Positions 18,301 to 28,387 of a stretch of DNA of 51,906 bases are shown here, piece by piece. How positions within the stretch are numbered: the stretch's first letter is position 1; every line of letters begins with the position of its first letter. Source of the stretch: Alphaproteobacteria bacterium (GTDB lineage: Bacteria > Pseudomonadota > Alphaproteobacteria > Rickettsiales > UBA1997); NCBI GenBank assembly GCA_030835745.1, contig JAUROA010000027.1, forward strand, positions 1-51,906, written 5' to 3'. The notes under the pieces are model-generated. The model was not told where the DNA came from, made no database searches, and saw nothing but the letters and a program-made list of their open reading frames with translations. A program made the translations under genes and the position numbers.

Positions 18301-18793
18301 AAATTACATTACCAAAAAAGTTGCTAATCATTCCAAGATACCTTATATAATTTTAATCTTTTTTTTACTTATCTTAACTGTTAATGTTGTATATATATTA
18401 ATTGCTTCAAAAAATTGGAACGGTGTAGCGGTTCAAAATTCTTATAATAAAGGACTTAATTACAATGAAACACTAGAACTTGCCAAGCAGCAAGATAAGC
18501 TTGGTTGGGAAATATTATATCGCTTCACTAACTCAACATCAAGCAAAACATATAAAAAAATTACTTTAACAATTTATGATATAGCAAATAATGAAATTAA
18601 AGATGCACAAATAGATATCAAATTTTCAAGGCCTTCAGATAAAAATTTAGCTTTTACCGCTCAACCAACCTACAAAAAAGAAAGATATGAGGCTGAAATT
18701 GACTTTATGGTACTTGGAAAATGGCATGCTGATTTTTTTATTAAAAGAGGAGATGATATATATAGAATGAAGAAAAAATTTATTATTAAATGA
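18284..18793 (+). CDS. fixH: FixH-family protein (cbb3 oxidase assembly)
   Basis: FixH/CcoH is a single-span membrane protein needed for assembly of cbb3-type cytochrome oxidase. The 169 residues include one membrane helix (about 20-42), the family motif NWNGVAVQNSYNKGLNYNETL, and a beta-sandwich extracytoplasmic domain ending FMVLGKWHADFFIKRG. It is followed directly by fixI, with ATG and stop overlapping by four bases, the standard FixHI pairing. Confidence 0.87.
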   Translation: MIKKIKNYITKKVANHSKIPYIILIFFLLILTVNVVYILIASKNWNGVAVQNSYNKGLNYNETLELAKQQDKLGWEILYRFTNSTSSKTYKKITLTIYDIANNEIKDAQIDIKFSRPSDKNLAFTAQPTYKKERYEAEIDFMVLGKWHADFFIKRGDDIYRMKKKFIIK

Positions 18794-21135
18794 AATATTG
18801 CAGGCATTGCAACGCTAAAAGCTATAATGAAGATTTTTGCTGCATAGGATGCAGCGCTGCTTATAAATTAGTCAAAAAATTAGGTCTTGGTAAATATTAC
18901 GAATTAAAGACTAATGATTTTGGACATATCAAGCCTGATTTAGACAATATAATTGATATTGATAAATTTGTTACTAAAAATAGCGATGATAGCTTTGAAA
19001 TAATTGTTAATATTCAAGGTGTTCATTGTGGAGCTTGTATTTGGCTTATTGAAACAATTCTTAAAAAAAACCCAGATATAATATCATCTCGAGTTAATCT
19101 TACGCAAAAAACACTTTATATTAAATGGCGCAATGGAGTAGATAATTTTTATAAAATAACTAGCAATATAACAAAAATTGGTTATAAGCTACTACCAATA
19201 GATAAAGAAATTATAACAAAAAATCAAGATCAAGATGAAAAATCTTTGTTACTATCTCTAGCAATTGCCGGCTTTGGCGCAGGAAATCTTATGCTATTAT
19301 CTTTTGGGCTGTGGTTTTCGTCTCATTACGATATGGGGCTTTATACTAGAAATTTATTACATTTTTTTTCAGCAATAATTGCTATCCCTGTAATAATATA
19401 TGCTAGTAAACCCTTTGCAAAATCTGCAATAAATTCTATTAAAGCTGGATATCCAAATATGGATTTTGTCATAATGATAGCTATAATATTAACCACAATT
19501 GCTAGTGTAATAAAGACATTTCAAGGTGCTTGGCATATATATTTCGATTCTGCGGTAATGTTAATATTTTTCTTGCTAATAGGGAAATTTCTTGAGCAAA
19601 AAGTTAGAAGAAGAGCATTTAATATCGCCAATGAATTCATGCTACTAAATTCAAGTTATGGCAGAGTATTAATTGATGATAAAATTCAAATATTGCCAAT
19701 GAATCAACTTAAAAAGGATATGGTTCTAATAATTGCCAGTGGTGAAAAAATATCAGCTGATGGAATAATTATTGAAGGTGAAAGCGAAATTGATAACTCG
19801 CTAATTAATGGAGAATCTGAACCAAAATCAGTTAAAATTAATGATCATGTATATGCTGGAACAATTAATCTAGGATCGCCAATAAAAGTTTTGATAATAA
19901 AAGAACAAGATCAATCAATATTATCGCAAATAATAAAATTAACTCAAAAAATTGATAATAATAAAAATAAATTTATCAAAATTTCAGATAAATTAGCTAA
20001 ATTATATATACCTATATCTCATATTTTTGCTATATCAACATTTATATTTTGGTATAAATATCAAAATAATATAGATTTAGCATTTAGCAACTCTATAGCT
20101 GTATTAATAATAACTTGCCCCTGTGCATTAGCCTTGGCAATTCCTATTGTGCAAACAATACTCACTTCAAAAATGCTAAAAAAAGGCATAATAATAAAGT
20201 CAGGAGAAGTAATTGAATTATTACCAAAAATTAATACCTTAATATTTGACAAAACTGGCACCTTAACATGCGGCAAACCAATATTACAAAATATTTTTCA
20301 AATTAAAGATAACAAATTAGAAAATATATCGCCAATCGATCAAAAGAAATTTCTTAAAATTGCTGCTTCTTTATGCCAGAATAGTCGTCATCCTATTGCT
20401 CAATCTATTTTAGATCAACATCAAGATAATTTTTACAATTTTAAAACTAAAGAAATTAAAGGCCAAGGACTTAGTGCAAAATATAGAAATAATCAAATTT
20501 TTTTCGGAAAGGCTAAATTTTGCCAAATTAAAGAAAAATCTTATCAGTATTTATCAAAAAAAGGTAATTTAAATTGCTATCTTAAATATAAAGATCACCA
20601 ATTATTATTTACTTTTCATGATCAATTAAAAGAAGATGCTAAAGAAGTTGTTAAAGATCTTCAAAAAACAAATAACATTATATTACTTTCTGGAGATAAT
20701 GAATATAATGTTAAAAAAATTGCTGAAGAGCTTAACATAAAAAAATATTATTATAATTACGACCCTATTAAAAAAGCGAAATTTCTCAAAAAATTAGCAA
20801 AAAAAGAAAAATTTGCCATGATTGGTGACGGAATTAATGATGCGCTATCTTTACAGATAGCAGATATATCTATTTCATTTAATAATGCCTCTGACATAGC
20901 TCAATCAATATCAGACATCATTATTCAAGGCGATAAATTATATCCAATAGTACAAATTACTAAATCATCAAATAATTCTGTAAAAATTATGAAACAAAAT
21001 TTAATATTATCCCTGCTATATAACACTCTTGCAGTGCCATTTGCTATGGCTGGCTATATAGTACCACTTTTTGCAGCTTTAGCAATGTCTTCATCTTCTA
21101 TTTTAGTTACCCTTAACTCATTAAGAACAAAATAA
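18790..21135 (+). CDS. fixI: copper-type P-ATPase FixI/CcoI
   Basis: This heavy-metal P-type ATPase delivers copper for cbb3 oxidase assembly. It has a Cys-rich N-terminal zinc-ribbon-like leader (CRHC, CCIGC), then a metal-binding GVHCGACIW site (Cys80, Cys83). The membrane CPC motif is at 443-445, the phosphorylated Asp487 in DKTGT, and the hinge GDGINDA further on. The 781 residues fit FixI. It overlaps fixH. The cbb3 structural genes (ccoNOP) are not in the window. Confidence 0.94.
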   Translation: MKYCRHCNAKSYNEDFCCIGCSAAYKLVKKLGLGKYYELKTNDFGHIKPDLDNIIDIDKFVTKNSDDSFEIIVNIQGVHCGACIWLIETILKKNPDIISSRVNLTQKTLYIKWRNGVDNFYKITSNITKIGYKLLPIDKEIITKNQDQDEKSLLLSLAIAGFGAGNLMLLSFGLWFSSHYDMGLYTRNLLHFFSAIIAIPVIIYASKPFAKSAINSIKAGYPNMDFVIMIAIILTTIASVIKTFQGAWHIYFDSAVMLIFFLLIGKFLEQKVRRRAFNIANEFMLLNSSYGRVLIDDKIQILPMNQLKKDMVLIIASGEKISADGIIIEGESEIDNSLINGESEPKSVKINDHVYAGTINLGSPIKVLIIKEQDQSILSQIIKLTQKIDNNKNKFIKISDKLAKLYIPISHIFAISTFIFWYKYQNNIDLAFSNSIAVLIITCPCALALAIPIVQTILTSKMLKKGIIIKSGEVIELLPKINTLIFDKTGTLTCGKPILQNIFQIKDNKLENISPIDQKKFLKIAASLCQNSRHPIAQSILDQHQDNFYNFKTKEIKGQGLSAKYRNNQIFFGKAKFCQIKEKSYQYLSKKGNLNCYLKYKDHQLLFTFHDQLKEDAKEVVKDLQKTNNIILLSGDNEYNVKKIAEELNIKKYYYNYDPIKKAKFLKKLAKKEKFAMIGDGINDALSLQIADISISFNNASDIAQSISDIIIQGDKLYPIVQITKSSNNSVKIMKQNLILSLLYNTLAVPFAMAGYIVPLFAALAMSSSSILVTLNSLRTK

Positions 21136-21151
21136 TAGCTAAAAATTAAAA

Positions 21152-21571
21152 TTATTTTATGGCATCTTTAACTTCGGGAGGCATATAATTTTCATCATGC
21201 TTAACTAAAAGCTCTGCTGCAATAAATATATCATCTACCATCCGCCCCTTGGCAACAACACCCTGCCCCTCTCTAAATAAATTAGGCAAAATTCCTTTAT
21301 AATAAACTTTTATTTCATTTTTATTATCAGAGATGATAAAATCAGATTCAATTGAGTTTATTTTTGAAACTGAGCCCTTTTTTACAAGACCACCCACTCT
21401 AAATATTTCTTTACTAGTTTTTTTACCAATCTCAGGCTGCAAAAGCTCAGTTGGTGAATAAAAAAATACAATATTGTTACGAAAATTAACTATAATAAGC
21501 AGTAATGCAATAATTGAAATTATAAAAATTAAAGCAACAAATAAAATTCTTTGTTTTTTGGCTTTTTGCAT
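21152..21571 (-). CDS. ccmE: cytochrome c maturation heme chaperone CcmE
   Basis: CcmE covalently binds heme in the periplasm and hands it to apocytochrome c (system I). The 139-residue protein has an N-terminal membrane anchor (about 8-28) and an OB-fold. The heme-binding motif is KHDENYMP, with His125 and Tyr129. The FFYSPTEL and FRVGGLVKKGSV stretches are family hallmarks. It converges with fixI; both serve c-type or cbb3 respiration. Confidence 0.95.
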   Translation of the reverse strand: MQKAKKQRILFVALIFIISIIALLLIIVNFRNNIVFFYSPTELLQPEIGKKTSKEIFRVGGLVKKGSVSKINSIESDFIISDNKNEIKVYYKGILPNLFREGQGVVAKGRMVDDIFIAAELLVKHDENYMPPEVKDAIK

Positions 21572-21579
21572 ATATTTAT

Positions 21580-21608
21580 TTGCTTTAAATATTAATTTAT
21601 GATATAAT
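21580..21608 (+). promoter_or_regulatory. candidate promoter for the 927-residue orphan
   Basis: TTGCTT at 21580-21585 and TATAAT at 21603-21608 are 17 bases apart and lie 40 bases upstream of the ATG at 21649. The -10 box is perfect and the -35 is weak. Confidence 0.5.
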
Positions 21609-21648
21609 AATAATTATAAATTATTTTACCAGTTTATTTTAAATAACT

Positions 21649-24432
21649 ATGGAAGAAATTATTGATGATGCATTAAGTAATGTAGGAGAAACTGAGCAAG
21701 ATGGAGGCCTCATTACCCCTCAAATAACAGGTGATGCTGAATTTGAAGAAAAAAAATTAAAGAAAGCAAAAGCTAAATATATATTTGGATCAAATCCCTT
21801 AATATTCGCCTCAGATGATGATGACATTACAATCAGATATAAAAAAAAAGACGAAAGTCATAAATTATTTTTCCAAGAGTGCGACCATTCAAGATTTCAT
21901 TACACATTAGATAGGCTACCATCTTCAATAGAAGATAAAAGAAAGGAGTCATTATTAGTTAAAATTAACAAATCTCCTATATTTACTCAAGAAACATTAG
22001 AATATAAAGAATTATATAGCATTATTAGCAGAAATGGTAAAGATTATACCATGTCATATATTACCAAAGCTGAGTTTGATAAGCAAATTAAACCAGAAGC
22101 TAGCTCTAAATCTAGATGGGATATGATAAAAGATATATACGCTAGTAATAAAACTTACCTAAAATCATTAACACCTCAAATCACTGATATAGATATTGAT
22201 ACAATAGGTGATAACGATTTTGAAAATCAATCTAAAATTATTGAAGATTATTATAAATATTTTAATGATAAAAATTACGCTTCATTAACATGCACCACTG
22301 ATAAAATAAGAGAAGGGGATTATGAAGAACTAAAAAAATTAATAGACCCAGAATCAATAATCGAACCATTTACTCAATCACAAAATTTATATCTTAGTTT
22401 GAATGAAATGACTCTTGAACCTGATGGTTACTATAAATATAAACCACCAACCTCTAAAGATGATGAAATAAAGCAAAAATTAGAAAATCTATATAATTTA
22501 GTACAAAGAAAAGCAGAAGAAATTTATGACCCAACTTCTGAATCAAAGGCATATATAGAACTGCATAGGTTAAATCATTTTATATATCAATTAAAAGAAG
22601 GTAATCGATTCAAATATGGCAAAATTGATAAAGAATTTTCATCTTATCACGATAAAATAGTAGAGCAGTTAAATGAATATAAAGATAATTTTGAAAAAGC
22701 ATTTAGATCAGAATCATATAATGAAATTAAAAGAGAATTCAATAAGTTAAATCAAGCATTACAACATAAACAAAAACTCTTCCGCTTTCCTCAACTAAAA
22801 CATTTTAGTAATTGTGACTCTTTTGCAACAGAAGCAAAAGATGCTGAAATTAAAGCACAATTTTCAACAAAACCAAATGATGCTGCAATTAAAGCACAAA
22901 AAGAAATCTGTGAAGAACTGGATAGTGCAAAGCGAAAACTGGAAAACGAAAGAGTAAAACTTAAAAGTAAATCAGATCAAGATAGTAAAAAGAAAATAGA
23001 AGAATATGATAAAATAATTGCAATAATTGATGAAATAAAAAAAGATGTTAATGAATTAAATAAAGAAAATACCACTAAACACAATAATTTAGCGCCAATT
23101 ATAAAAAAAATTGAAGCATTTAAAAAAAATTATCAAGATGGTAAATATCCTTTTTTTAAGAAGATTATTAGAGGATCAACTAGTGATAACACAAATGGAG
23201 ACGACGAACGAAACAATTGTTTATCAGCTTATAATGCTATTATTCTAATTTCAACTGAAGATAAACAAAAAATCCTGGCAAGCCCAATTCACCAAACATT
23301 ATCAATAATTGATAAAAAAATACCAAAAAAAACAAGCTGCTTTTCATGTTGTTCACCTCTTTTAAATTCGATATCATACGTTGGAAGTAGATTACACTCA
23401 CAAAAAACTTCCACAGATCAAAATATAACTATTAAAGAAGCATTTAAAAGAATTAACAATATTAATGCTAGTCAGTTACGCAAAGATTTAGGGGATCAAA
23501 TTGATAATTTACATCCATTATTTAAAGCATATGTAGAAATATCTAGTATAACTGATGCAATTGGTTGCCATCCTTGGAATACAAATCGAAACCCGTATAA
23601 AAAAAAGATCAAAAAAAAATTACAAGAAATACTCAAAGATGAGAATTACAACATTAAAGCAGAAAGCAAGTCAGACCTTGAGCAAAAACTAAAAAAAATT
23701 TCTGAGTGCCAAGAATTAATTGAAAAGGAACAAGAATATCACGATACAAAAGAATCACCACATGACATTAGAAATAAATATCGTGAAGCCAATAATTCCC
23801 TTGATCTATTAAAACAAGAATTAATTGAAAATGCTAAATCACATGAAGAAAGCTCAATATATAAAACATTATCAGCATCAAGAAAAAAGAGTAGTTACAA
23901 GGTTGGGCCAGGTTTATTTACTTTTTGCAAGGATAGCTCCACTAATAGCAGTCAATTAATAATAAATTATGACAAGCTAGAGCAATCTGATCATAATATT
24001 TTTTACTATTGCTTAGGAGAAAAAGGCGGCTATACCCATTATATAAGAATTGGAGTTTCAAAAGGAGGTGAAGAAACAATCTATAAACAAGGCTCAAAGC
24101 AAACAACAAAAAAATTTCAAAAAGGTCAAATAATAATGGACGAGTCAACTATCGTCAGAGTTAAAACAGGTCAAGAACATGTTAATTTTGAAACAATTAA
24201 TTCTAAAACAGATCCAGAAATTCAAAAAGAGTTTAAAAAATTAAATATGTCAATAATGACTGCGAAAGAAGGAAAATTAAAGGAAGCAGCAATTATATCT
24301 CGCTCTGAACAAATAATATTGCAAGATAATAGCAGCTCATTAATCAAGGCTCCATCAACTAGCCCATCAATATCTCGTAGCGCATCAATTACTGCTGCCT
24401 CCCCTGCTGTCGAGTCCGCTAGAGTAGCTTAA
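21649..24432 (+). CDS. large orphan coiled-coil protein (927 residues)
   Basis: I do not recognise this protein. It is highly charged and mostly helical, with no signal peptide or membrane helix. Coiled-coil stretches occur at about 270-370 and 400-480, with a near repeat DAEIKAQ / DAAIKAQ near 400-425. A Cys cluster (SCFSCCSPL) lies near 562-570. A more ordered region at about 745-840 contains NIFYYCLGEKGGYTHYIRIGVS. The tail is Ser/Ala-rich (SPSISRSASITAASPAVES). It stands alone, with its own candidate promoter. Size, low complexity and isolation resemble host-interaction proteins of intracellular bacteria; this is inference only. Confidence 0.6.
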   Translation: MEEIIDDALSNVGETEQDGGLITPQITGDAEFEEKKLKKAKAKYIFGSNPLIFASDDDDITIRYKKKDESHKLFFQECDHSRFHYTLDRLPSSIEDKRKESLLVKINKSPIFTQETLEYKELYSIISRNGKDYTMSYITKAEFDKQIKPEASSKSRWDMIKDIYASNKTYLKSLTPQITDIDIDTIGDNDFENQSKIIEDYYKYFNDKNYASLTCTTDKIREGDYEELKKLIDPESIIEPFTQSQNLYLSLNEMTLEPDGYYKYKPPTSKDDEIKQKLENLYNLVQRKAEEIYDPTSESKAYIELHRLNHFIYQLKEGNRFKYGKIDKEFSSYHDKIVEQLNEYKDNFEKAFRSESYNEIKREFNKLNQALQHKQKLFRFPQLKHFSNCDSFATEAKDAEIKAQFSTKPNDAAIKAQKEICEELDSAKRKLENERVKLKSKSDQDSKKKIEEYDKIIAIIDEIKKDVNELNKENTTKHNNLAPIIKKIEAFKKNYQDGKYPFFKKIIRGSTSDNTNGDDERNNCLSAYNAIILISTEDKQKILASPIHQTLSIIDKKIPKKTSCFSCCSPLLNSISYVGSRLHSQKTSTDQNITIKEAFKRINNINASQLRKDLGDQIDNLHPLFKAYVEISSITDAIGCHPWNTNRNPYKKKIKKKLQEILKDENYNIKAESKSDLEQKLKKISECQELIEKEQEYHDTKESPHDIRNKYREANNSLDLLKQELIENAKSHEESSIYKTLSASRKKSSYKVGPGLFTFCKDSSTNSSQLIINYDKLEQSDHNIFYYCLGEKGGYTHYIRIGVSKGGEETIYKQGSKQTTKKFQKGQIIMDESTIVRVKTGQEHVNFETINSKTDPEIQKEFKKLNMSIMTAKEGKLKEAAIISRSEQIILQDNSSSLIKAPSTSPSISRSASITAASPAVESARVA

Positions 24433-24619
24433 ACAAATATTTCCTACCAAGATTAACATCAGCTTAAATGATACTGCTATAATTTTTAATAATTACTATG
24501 AAAAATAATGTTGATATTATTATACTTAAAAAATAATTTTTTAATATTTAATTATTAATCTTAGTATTATTATTAATTAAAAGTAATTCTGATTAATATA
24601 AAATTAAATAATCTCAAGA

Positions 24620-25753
24620 ATGATTTTTAGAGTAAGACGCAATTTGCGCTTACAAAATGTTGTAAGTAATGAAGTCTCTGCCAAATCAAAACTCATCACC
24701 TCACTTATAGTTCTAGTTCTTATTTTATTACTACATAGTATAGCTATGGTAAATTTTGAGAAGATGGAATTTCGCGATGCATTATGGCTATCATTAACAT
24801 CAGTGACAACTGTTGGATATGGCGATTTTAGCGCACAAACAAATTGGGGCAGATTATCAACAATTTGCTTGCTTTATATAATAGGTATTGCAATTTTGGC
24901 TCAAGCAGCCACAACTTACTTTGATTATAGAATCGAATATCGTAATCGTGTTCAATATGGAAAATTAAATTGGAAAATGAAAAATCACATTGTTTTTGTA
25001 AACTGCCCTAAAGAAACTGCAGAAAATTTCTTCTATCAAGCTATTACTGGACTCAGAAAAAGCTGTGCTGCTTTTTCCAATCTTCCAGTTGCCATAGTTA
25101 GCGACAGTTTTAATCATGGTATTCCGTCTAGACTTCAGAAACTAGATGTTGTTTATGTTAATCATAAAAATCTTAATGACGAAGCTATTAACGCTTCTTG
25201 CTTGCTTAAAGCCAAAATTGTAGTTATCTTATCTCGCAATAGATTTGACAGTAACTCTGATAGTATCAATTTTGAAATTACTGATCGTATTAGAGATTTA
25301 GGCTTTAAAGGCAGAATTGTTGCCGAAGTAATGCATGATGAAAACAGAAAAAGACTAATAAAAGCTGGCGCTGATAATGTATTACGACCAATTAGAACTT
25401 ATCCGGAAATGCTAATGAGGGCTATATTAGCACCTGGATCAGAAAGTATTATGGAAACAATATTTAACAGTAATGGTGAAGAATGTATTCGCTATGATGT
25501 AGATATTAATATTAAATGGCTTGATGTTATAATTAGATTAGCATCTAAAAATCATGGAATTCCAATTGCTTACCTTAATCATAAAGACGAAATCATAAAC
25601 AACCCTCCCCCAACTTCAAAAGTTCACATCAAGGCAATATATGTATTAGTTAATGAAGGTAAGAAAAAAACAGATAAACAAATATCAACAATTCTTCATG
25701 AAACAACTTTGAAGAGAATTAAATCTAAAGTTAAAAAAAGGATTAAAAAATAA
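24620..25753 (+). CDS. two-TM potassium channel with RCK-like domain
   Basis: A 377-residue ion channel. It has a first membrane helix (about 25-45), a pore loop with selectivity filter TVGYGD (64-69), a second helix (about 78-98), and then an RCK/TrkA-N-like cytoplasmic domain. The filter makes potassium selectivity likely. The RCK nucleotide motif GxGxxG is not seen: the expected place reads HIVFVNCPKETAENF. The ligand may therefore differ from NAD. A very basic C-terminal tail (KRIKSKVKKRIKK) follows. It ends against a GGGGTTCAAAC microrepeat. Confidence 0.88.
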   Translation: MIFRVRRNLRLQNVVSNEVSAKSKLITSLIVLVLILLLHSIAMVNFEKMEFRDALWLSLTSVTTVGYGDFSAQTNWGRLSTICLLYIIGIAILAQAATTYFDYRIEYRNRVQYGKLNWKMKNHIVFVNCPKETAENFFYQAITGLRKSCAAFSNLPVAIVSDSFNHGIPSRLQKLDVVYVNHKNLNDEAINASCLLKAKIVVILSRNRFDSNSDSINFEITDRIRDLGFKGRIVAEVMHDENRKRLIKAGADNVLRPIRTYPEMLMRAILAPGSESIMETIFNSNGEECIRYDVDINIKWLDVIIRLASKNHGIPIAYLNHKDEIINNPPPTSKVHIKAIYVLVNEGKKKTDKQISTILHETTLKRIKSKVKKRIKK

Positions 25754-25755
25754 TA

Positions 25756-25781
25756 GGGGTTCAAACGGGGGTTCAAACCCC
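25756..25781. repeat. tandem GGGGTTCAAAC with hairpin end
   Basis: GGGGTTCAAAC occurs at 25756-25766 and again at 25768-25778. The second copy runs into CCC to form GGGGTT-CA-AACCCC (25768-25781). It lies three bases past the stop of the potassium channel gene and before the convergent valS. It may act as a transcript end, but no T-run follows. Confidence 0.7.
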
Positions 25782-25879
25782 AATATTGTTAATATATTAG
25801 TTTAAATTCAGCGTTAGAAATTCAGCTATTCGCTTTCTTAGTTCCTCAATAATTTTCATCGATATTTATCTAAAAATAA

Positions 25880-28387
25880 TTAACGATAGATTTTTACTAT
25901 ATCATTATTATTTTCCTTTATAATCTCAATATCATCAATATTACAGACATTTTTCATGTCATCTACTAATAAATCAAGATCATAAAGTGAGTAAATTGTA
26001 ACTTTTTTTAAGCCAACCTTCATTGATAAATTATGCTCAGATTTATATTTTCTAATTTGAGCAATAATTCTAATTGCTTCATCTCCATTATCCCCTTGGC
26101 CATTAACTTCCTGGTCATTATTTTTAAAAATATTGCCATGAGCTACAGGCCAGTTATTATTGCTATTAAGCGATTTAATTTTTTGAAATTCTTCACAGTA
26201 AATATTTGAATATAATTCATCGCAAATATGTGGAATAAAAGGAGCAAATAACTTTAAAATATTTTGTAAACATATATTTAAGGTTATAATCGCACTTTTT
26301 TGCCCTAATATTATTTGATCTTTTTGATCATTATCTAATTCAATATCTTGATATTTTAAAGCATTAATTCCATAGGCTCTGACTTTGCATATTTCAAGAT
26401 AATTATCGCAAAAATCACTCCAGAAAAAATCCTCAACAACTTGCCTTGCCTTGGCATATTCAAATTTTTCAAAATAATTTGTGGCCGATATTATGATTTT
26501 ATTAAGCTTTAATATAACCCATTGATCAAAATTATTAATAATTGCACTATAATCATTTTGATATTTTATAACAGAAATATTATTAACAAATTTAGCTGCA
26601 TTAAATATTTTTGTGACCAGCTTTTTTCCTATCTTCATAACATCTTCACTATATGCGCTATCAGCGCCTAAATTTGATGTTGAAGCCCAATATCTAACTA
26701 CATCGCAACCATGATTTTCTATTAAATTTATTGGAGTAATTACATTACCTTTAGATTTACTCATTTTTGTTTTATCCGCAGCAAGACACCAGCCAGAAAT
26801 CATTAGATTTTTCCATGGTATTGTATTTTCATGAATAAGAGCTTTAACAATTGTGTAAAATGACCATGTTCTTATAATTTCATGAGCTTGGGGGCGTAAG
26901 TCAGCAGGAAATAACTTTTTATGCCTGTCATTTTCCCCTAAATCAATATCGCTACTAATTCCATGACTTGATAATTGAGGCGAAATTGAAGATGTTGCCC
27001 ATGTATCCATTATATCTTTTTCGTAATCAACTTCTTTTCTATCATATCCATAAGGAAGATCAATTTCAGGATCAACAGGCAATTGATCAATATCAGCTAT
27101 AATAATTTTACCCTCTTCTCCTTTTCTTTTGGAGTACCAAATAGGAAATTTAACTCCAAAAAATCTTTGACGAGAAATACACCAATCCCATGAAAGACCC
27201 TCAATCCATTGCTCAATCCTTGTTCTCATATAATCAGGATACCAATTACACTCTCTGGACTTGGCAATTAATTGTTGTTTTTTGTCTAAAATATTTATAA
27301 ACCATTGCGACGCAACAAGTATTTCAATTGCAACACCCGATCTTTCAGCACATTTAATTGATCTAATTATTGTTTCTTGCTTCAATAATAATTTTTTGGC
27401 CTTTAATTGATTAATAATTTGCTCCTTATATTGCTTAATATTAAGACCTTCTATTTTTCCACTATTATCAATTATTATTTTTAGCTCTAAATTATGCTTA
27501 CGCCACCATTTAATGTCAGTTTCATCTCCAAAGGTACAACACATAACTGCACCAGTTCCTTTGTCAATTTGCACTAAATCATCTGCAATAATTGGCACTT
27601 CAACATCAAAAAGTGCAGTTAAAATTTTTTTACCAATAAATTTCTGATATCTTTTATCATCAGGATGCACCATAACTGCAACACAAGCTTTTAATAACTC
27701 AGGTCTGGTGGTCATTATAGTAATTTTTTGATTACTATCTTTGAAGCTAAATTCGATATCATTCATTACACCTTCAACCTCTTTATCAATCAAATCTGCC
27801 TGAGCTAATGCGGTTTTGTCGACTATGTCCCAAAATACAGGCTCTAATTTTTTTTCAGCCATTCCTTTATTGTAAATATCAATAAAGGAGGCCTGAGATA
27901 TTTTCTGCGATTTTAGTGAAATAGTTTGATATTTTTGCGACCAATCTACTGATAAAGCAATTTCATTAAATAAATTTTCAAAATCTTTTTCAGCCAGATC
28001 AACAATTTCATGACATTTTTTAACAAAAGAGCCTTTGCCATTTTCTTGCTCGTAAATATTGGCTTTCTTTTTAAGAGTTTTTTCAACCAATCTTTCTGTT
28101 GGCAGTCCATTATCATCAAAACCCATTGGGTAAAAAACATCCTTTCCTAACATTCTCTGATATCTGGCAATAAAATCTGCTTGCACATAAGAAAATACAT
28201 GACCCATATGAAGCACTCCTGAAATAGTTGGTGGTGGTGTGTCAATTATAAAGCTATTTGATTTTGGCTGATTATTTTGCCATTTATATATTTTATGATC
28301 CTGCCAATATTTCTGCCATTTTTTTTCAATTTCTTGATGATTATATTTAGCTGCTAGTGAGTTTTTATTATTTTTTAATTCTGACAT
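25880..28387 (-). CDS. valS: valyl-tRNA synthetase (archaeal-like type)
   Basis: This class I synthetase charges tRNA-Val. The HIGH motif is HMGH at 60-63 in PPPTISGVLHMGH and KMSKS is at 541-545. The segment GFDDNGLPTERLVEK differs from the usual bacterial GTDHAG and matches the archaeal-type ValRS known in Rickettsia. The length of 835 is shorter than the E. coli enzyme (951), and the C-terminal coiled coil is short or missing. It follows the bamB-like gene's start by one base in the divergent-to-convergent minus array. Confidence 0.95.
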   Translation of the reverse strand: MSELKNNKNSLAAKYNHQEIEKKWQKYWQDHKIYKWQNNQPKSNSFIIDTPPPTISGVLHMGHVFSYVQADFIARYQRMLGKDVFYPMGFDDNGLPTERLVEKTLKKKANIYEQENGKGSFVKKCHEIVDLAEKDFENLFNEIALSVDWSQKYQTISLKSQKISQASFIDIYNKGMAEKKLEPVFWDIVDKTALAQADLIDKEVEGVMNDIEFSFKDSNQKITIMTTRPELLKACVAVMVHPDDKRYQKFIGKKILTALFDVEVPIIADDLVQIDKGTGAVMCCTFGDETDIKWWRKHNLELKIIIDNSGKIEGLNIKQYKEQIINQLKAKKLLLKQETIIRSIKCAERSGVAIEILVASQWFINILDKKQQLIAKSRECNWYPDYMRTRIEQWIEGLSWDWCISRQRFFGVKFPIWYSKRKGEEGKIIIADIDQLPVDPEIDLPYGYDRKEVDYEKDIMDTWATSSISPQLSSHGISSDIDLGENDRHKKLFPADLRPQAHEIIRTWSFYTIVKALIHENTIPWKNLMISGWCLAADKTKMSKSKGNVITPINLIENHGCDVVRYWASTSNLGADSAYSEDVMKIGKKLVTKIFNAAKFVNNISVIKYQNDYSAIINNFDQWVILKLNKIIISATNYFEKFEYAKARQVVEDFFWSDFCDNYLEICKVRAYGINALKYQDIELDNDQKDQIILGQKSAIITLNICLQNILKLFAPFIPHICDELYSNIYCEEFQKIKSLNSNNNWPVAHGNIFKNNDQEVNGQGDNGDEAIRIIAQIRKYKSEHNLSMKVGLKKVTIYSLYDLDLLVDDMKNVCNIDDIEIIKENNNDIVKIYR

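Noticed and set aside
25797..25859. Minus-strand 20-codon frame beginning MKIIEELRKRIAEF
   Set aside because: Too short, no ribosome site seen, and lies in the gap between convergent genes; helical look alone is not enough.
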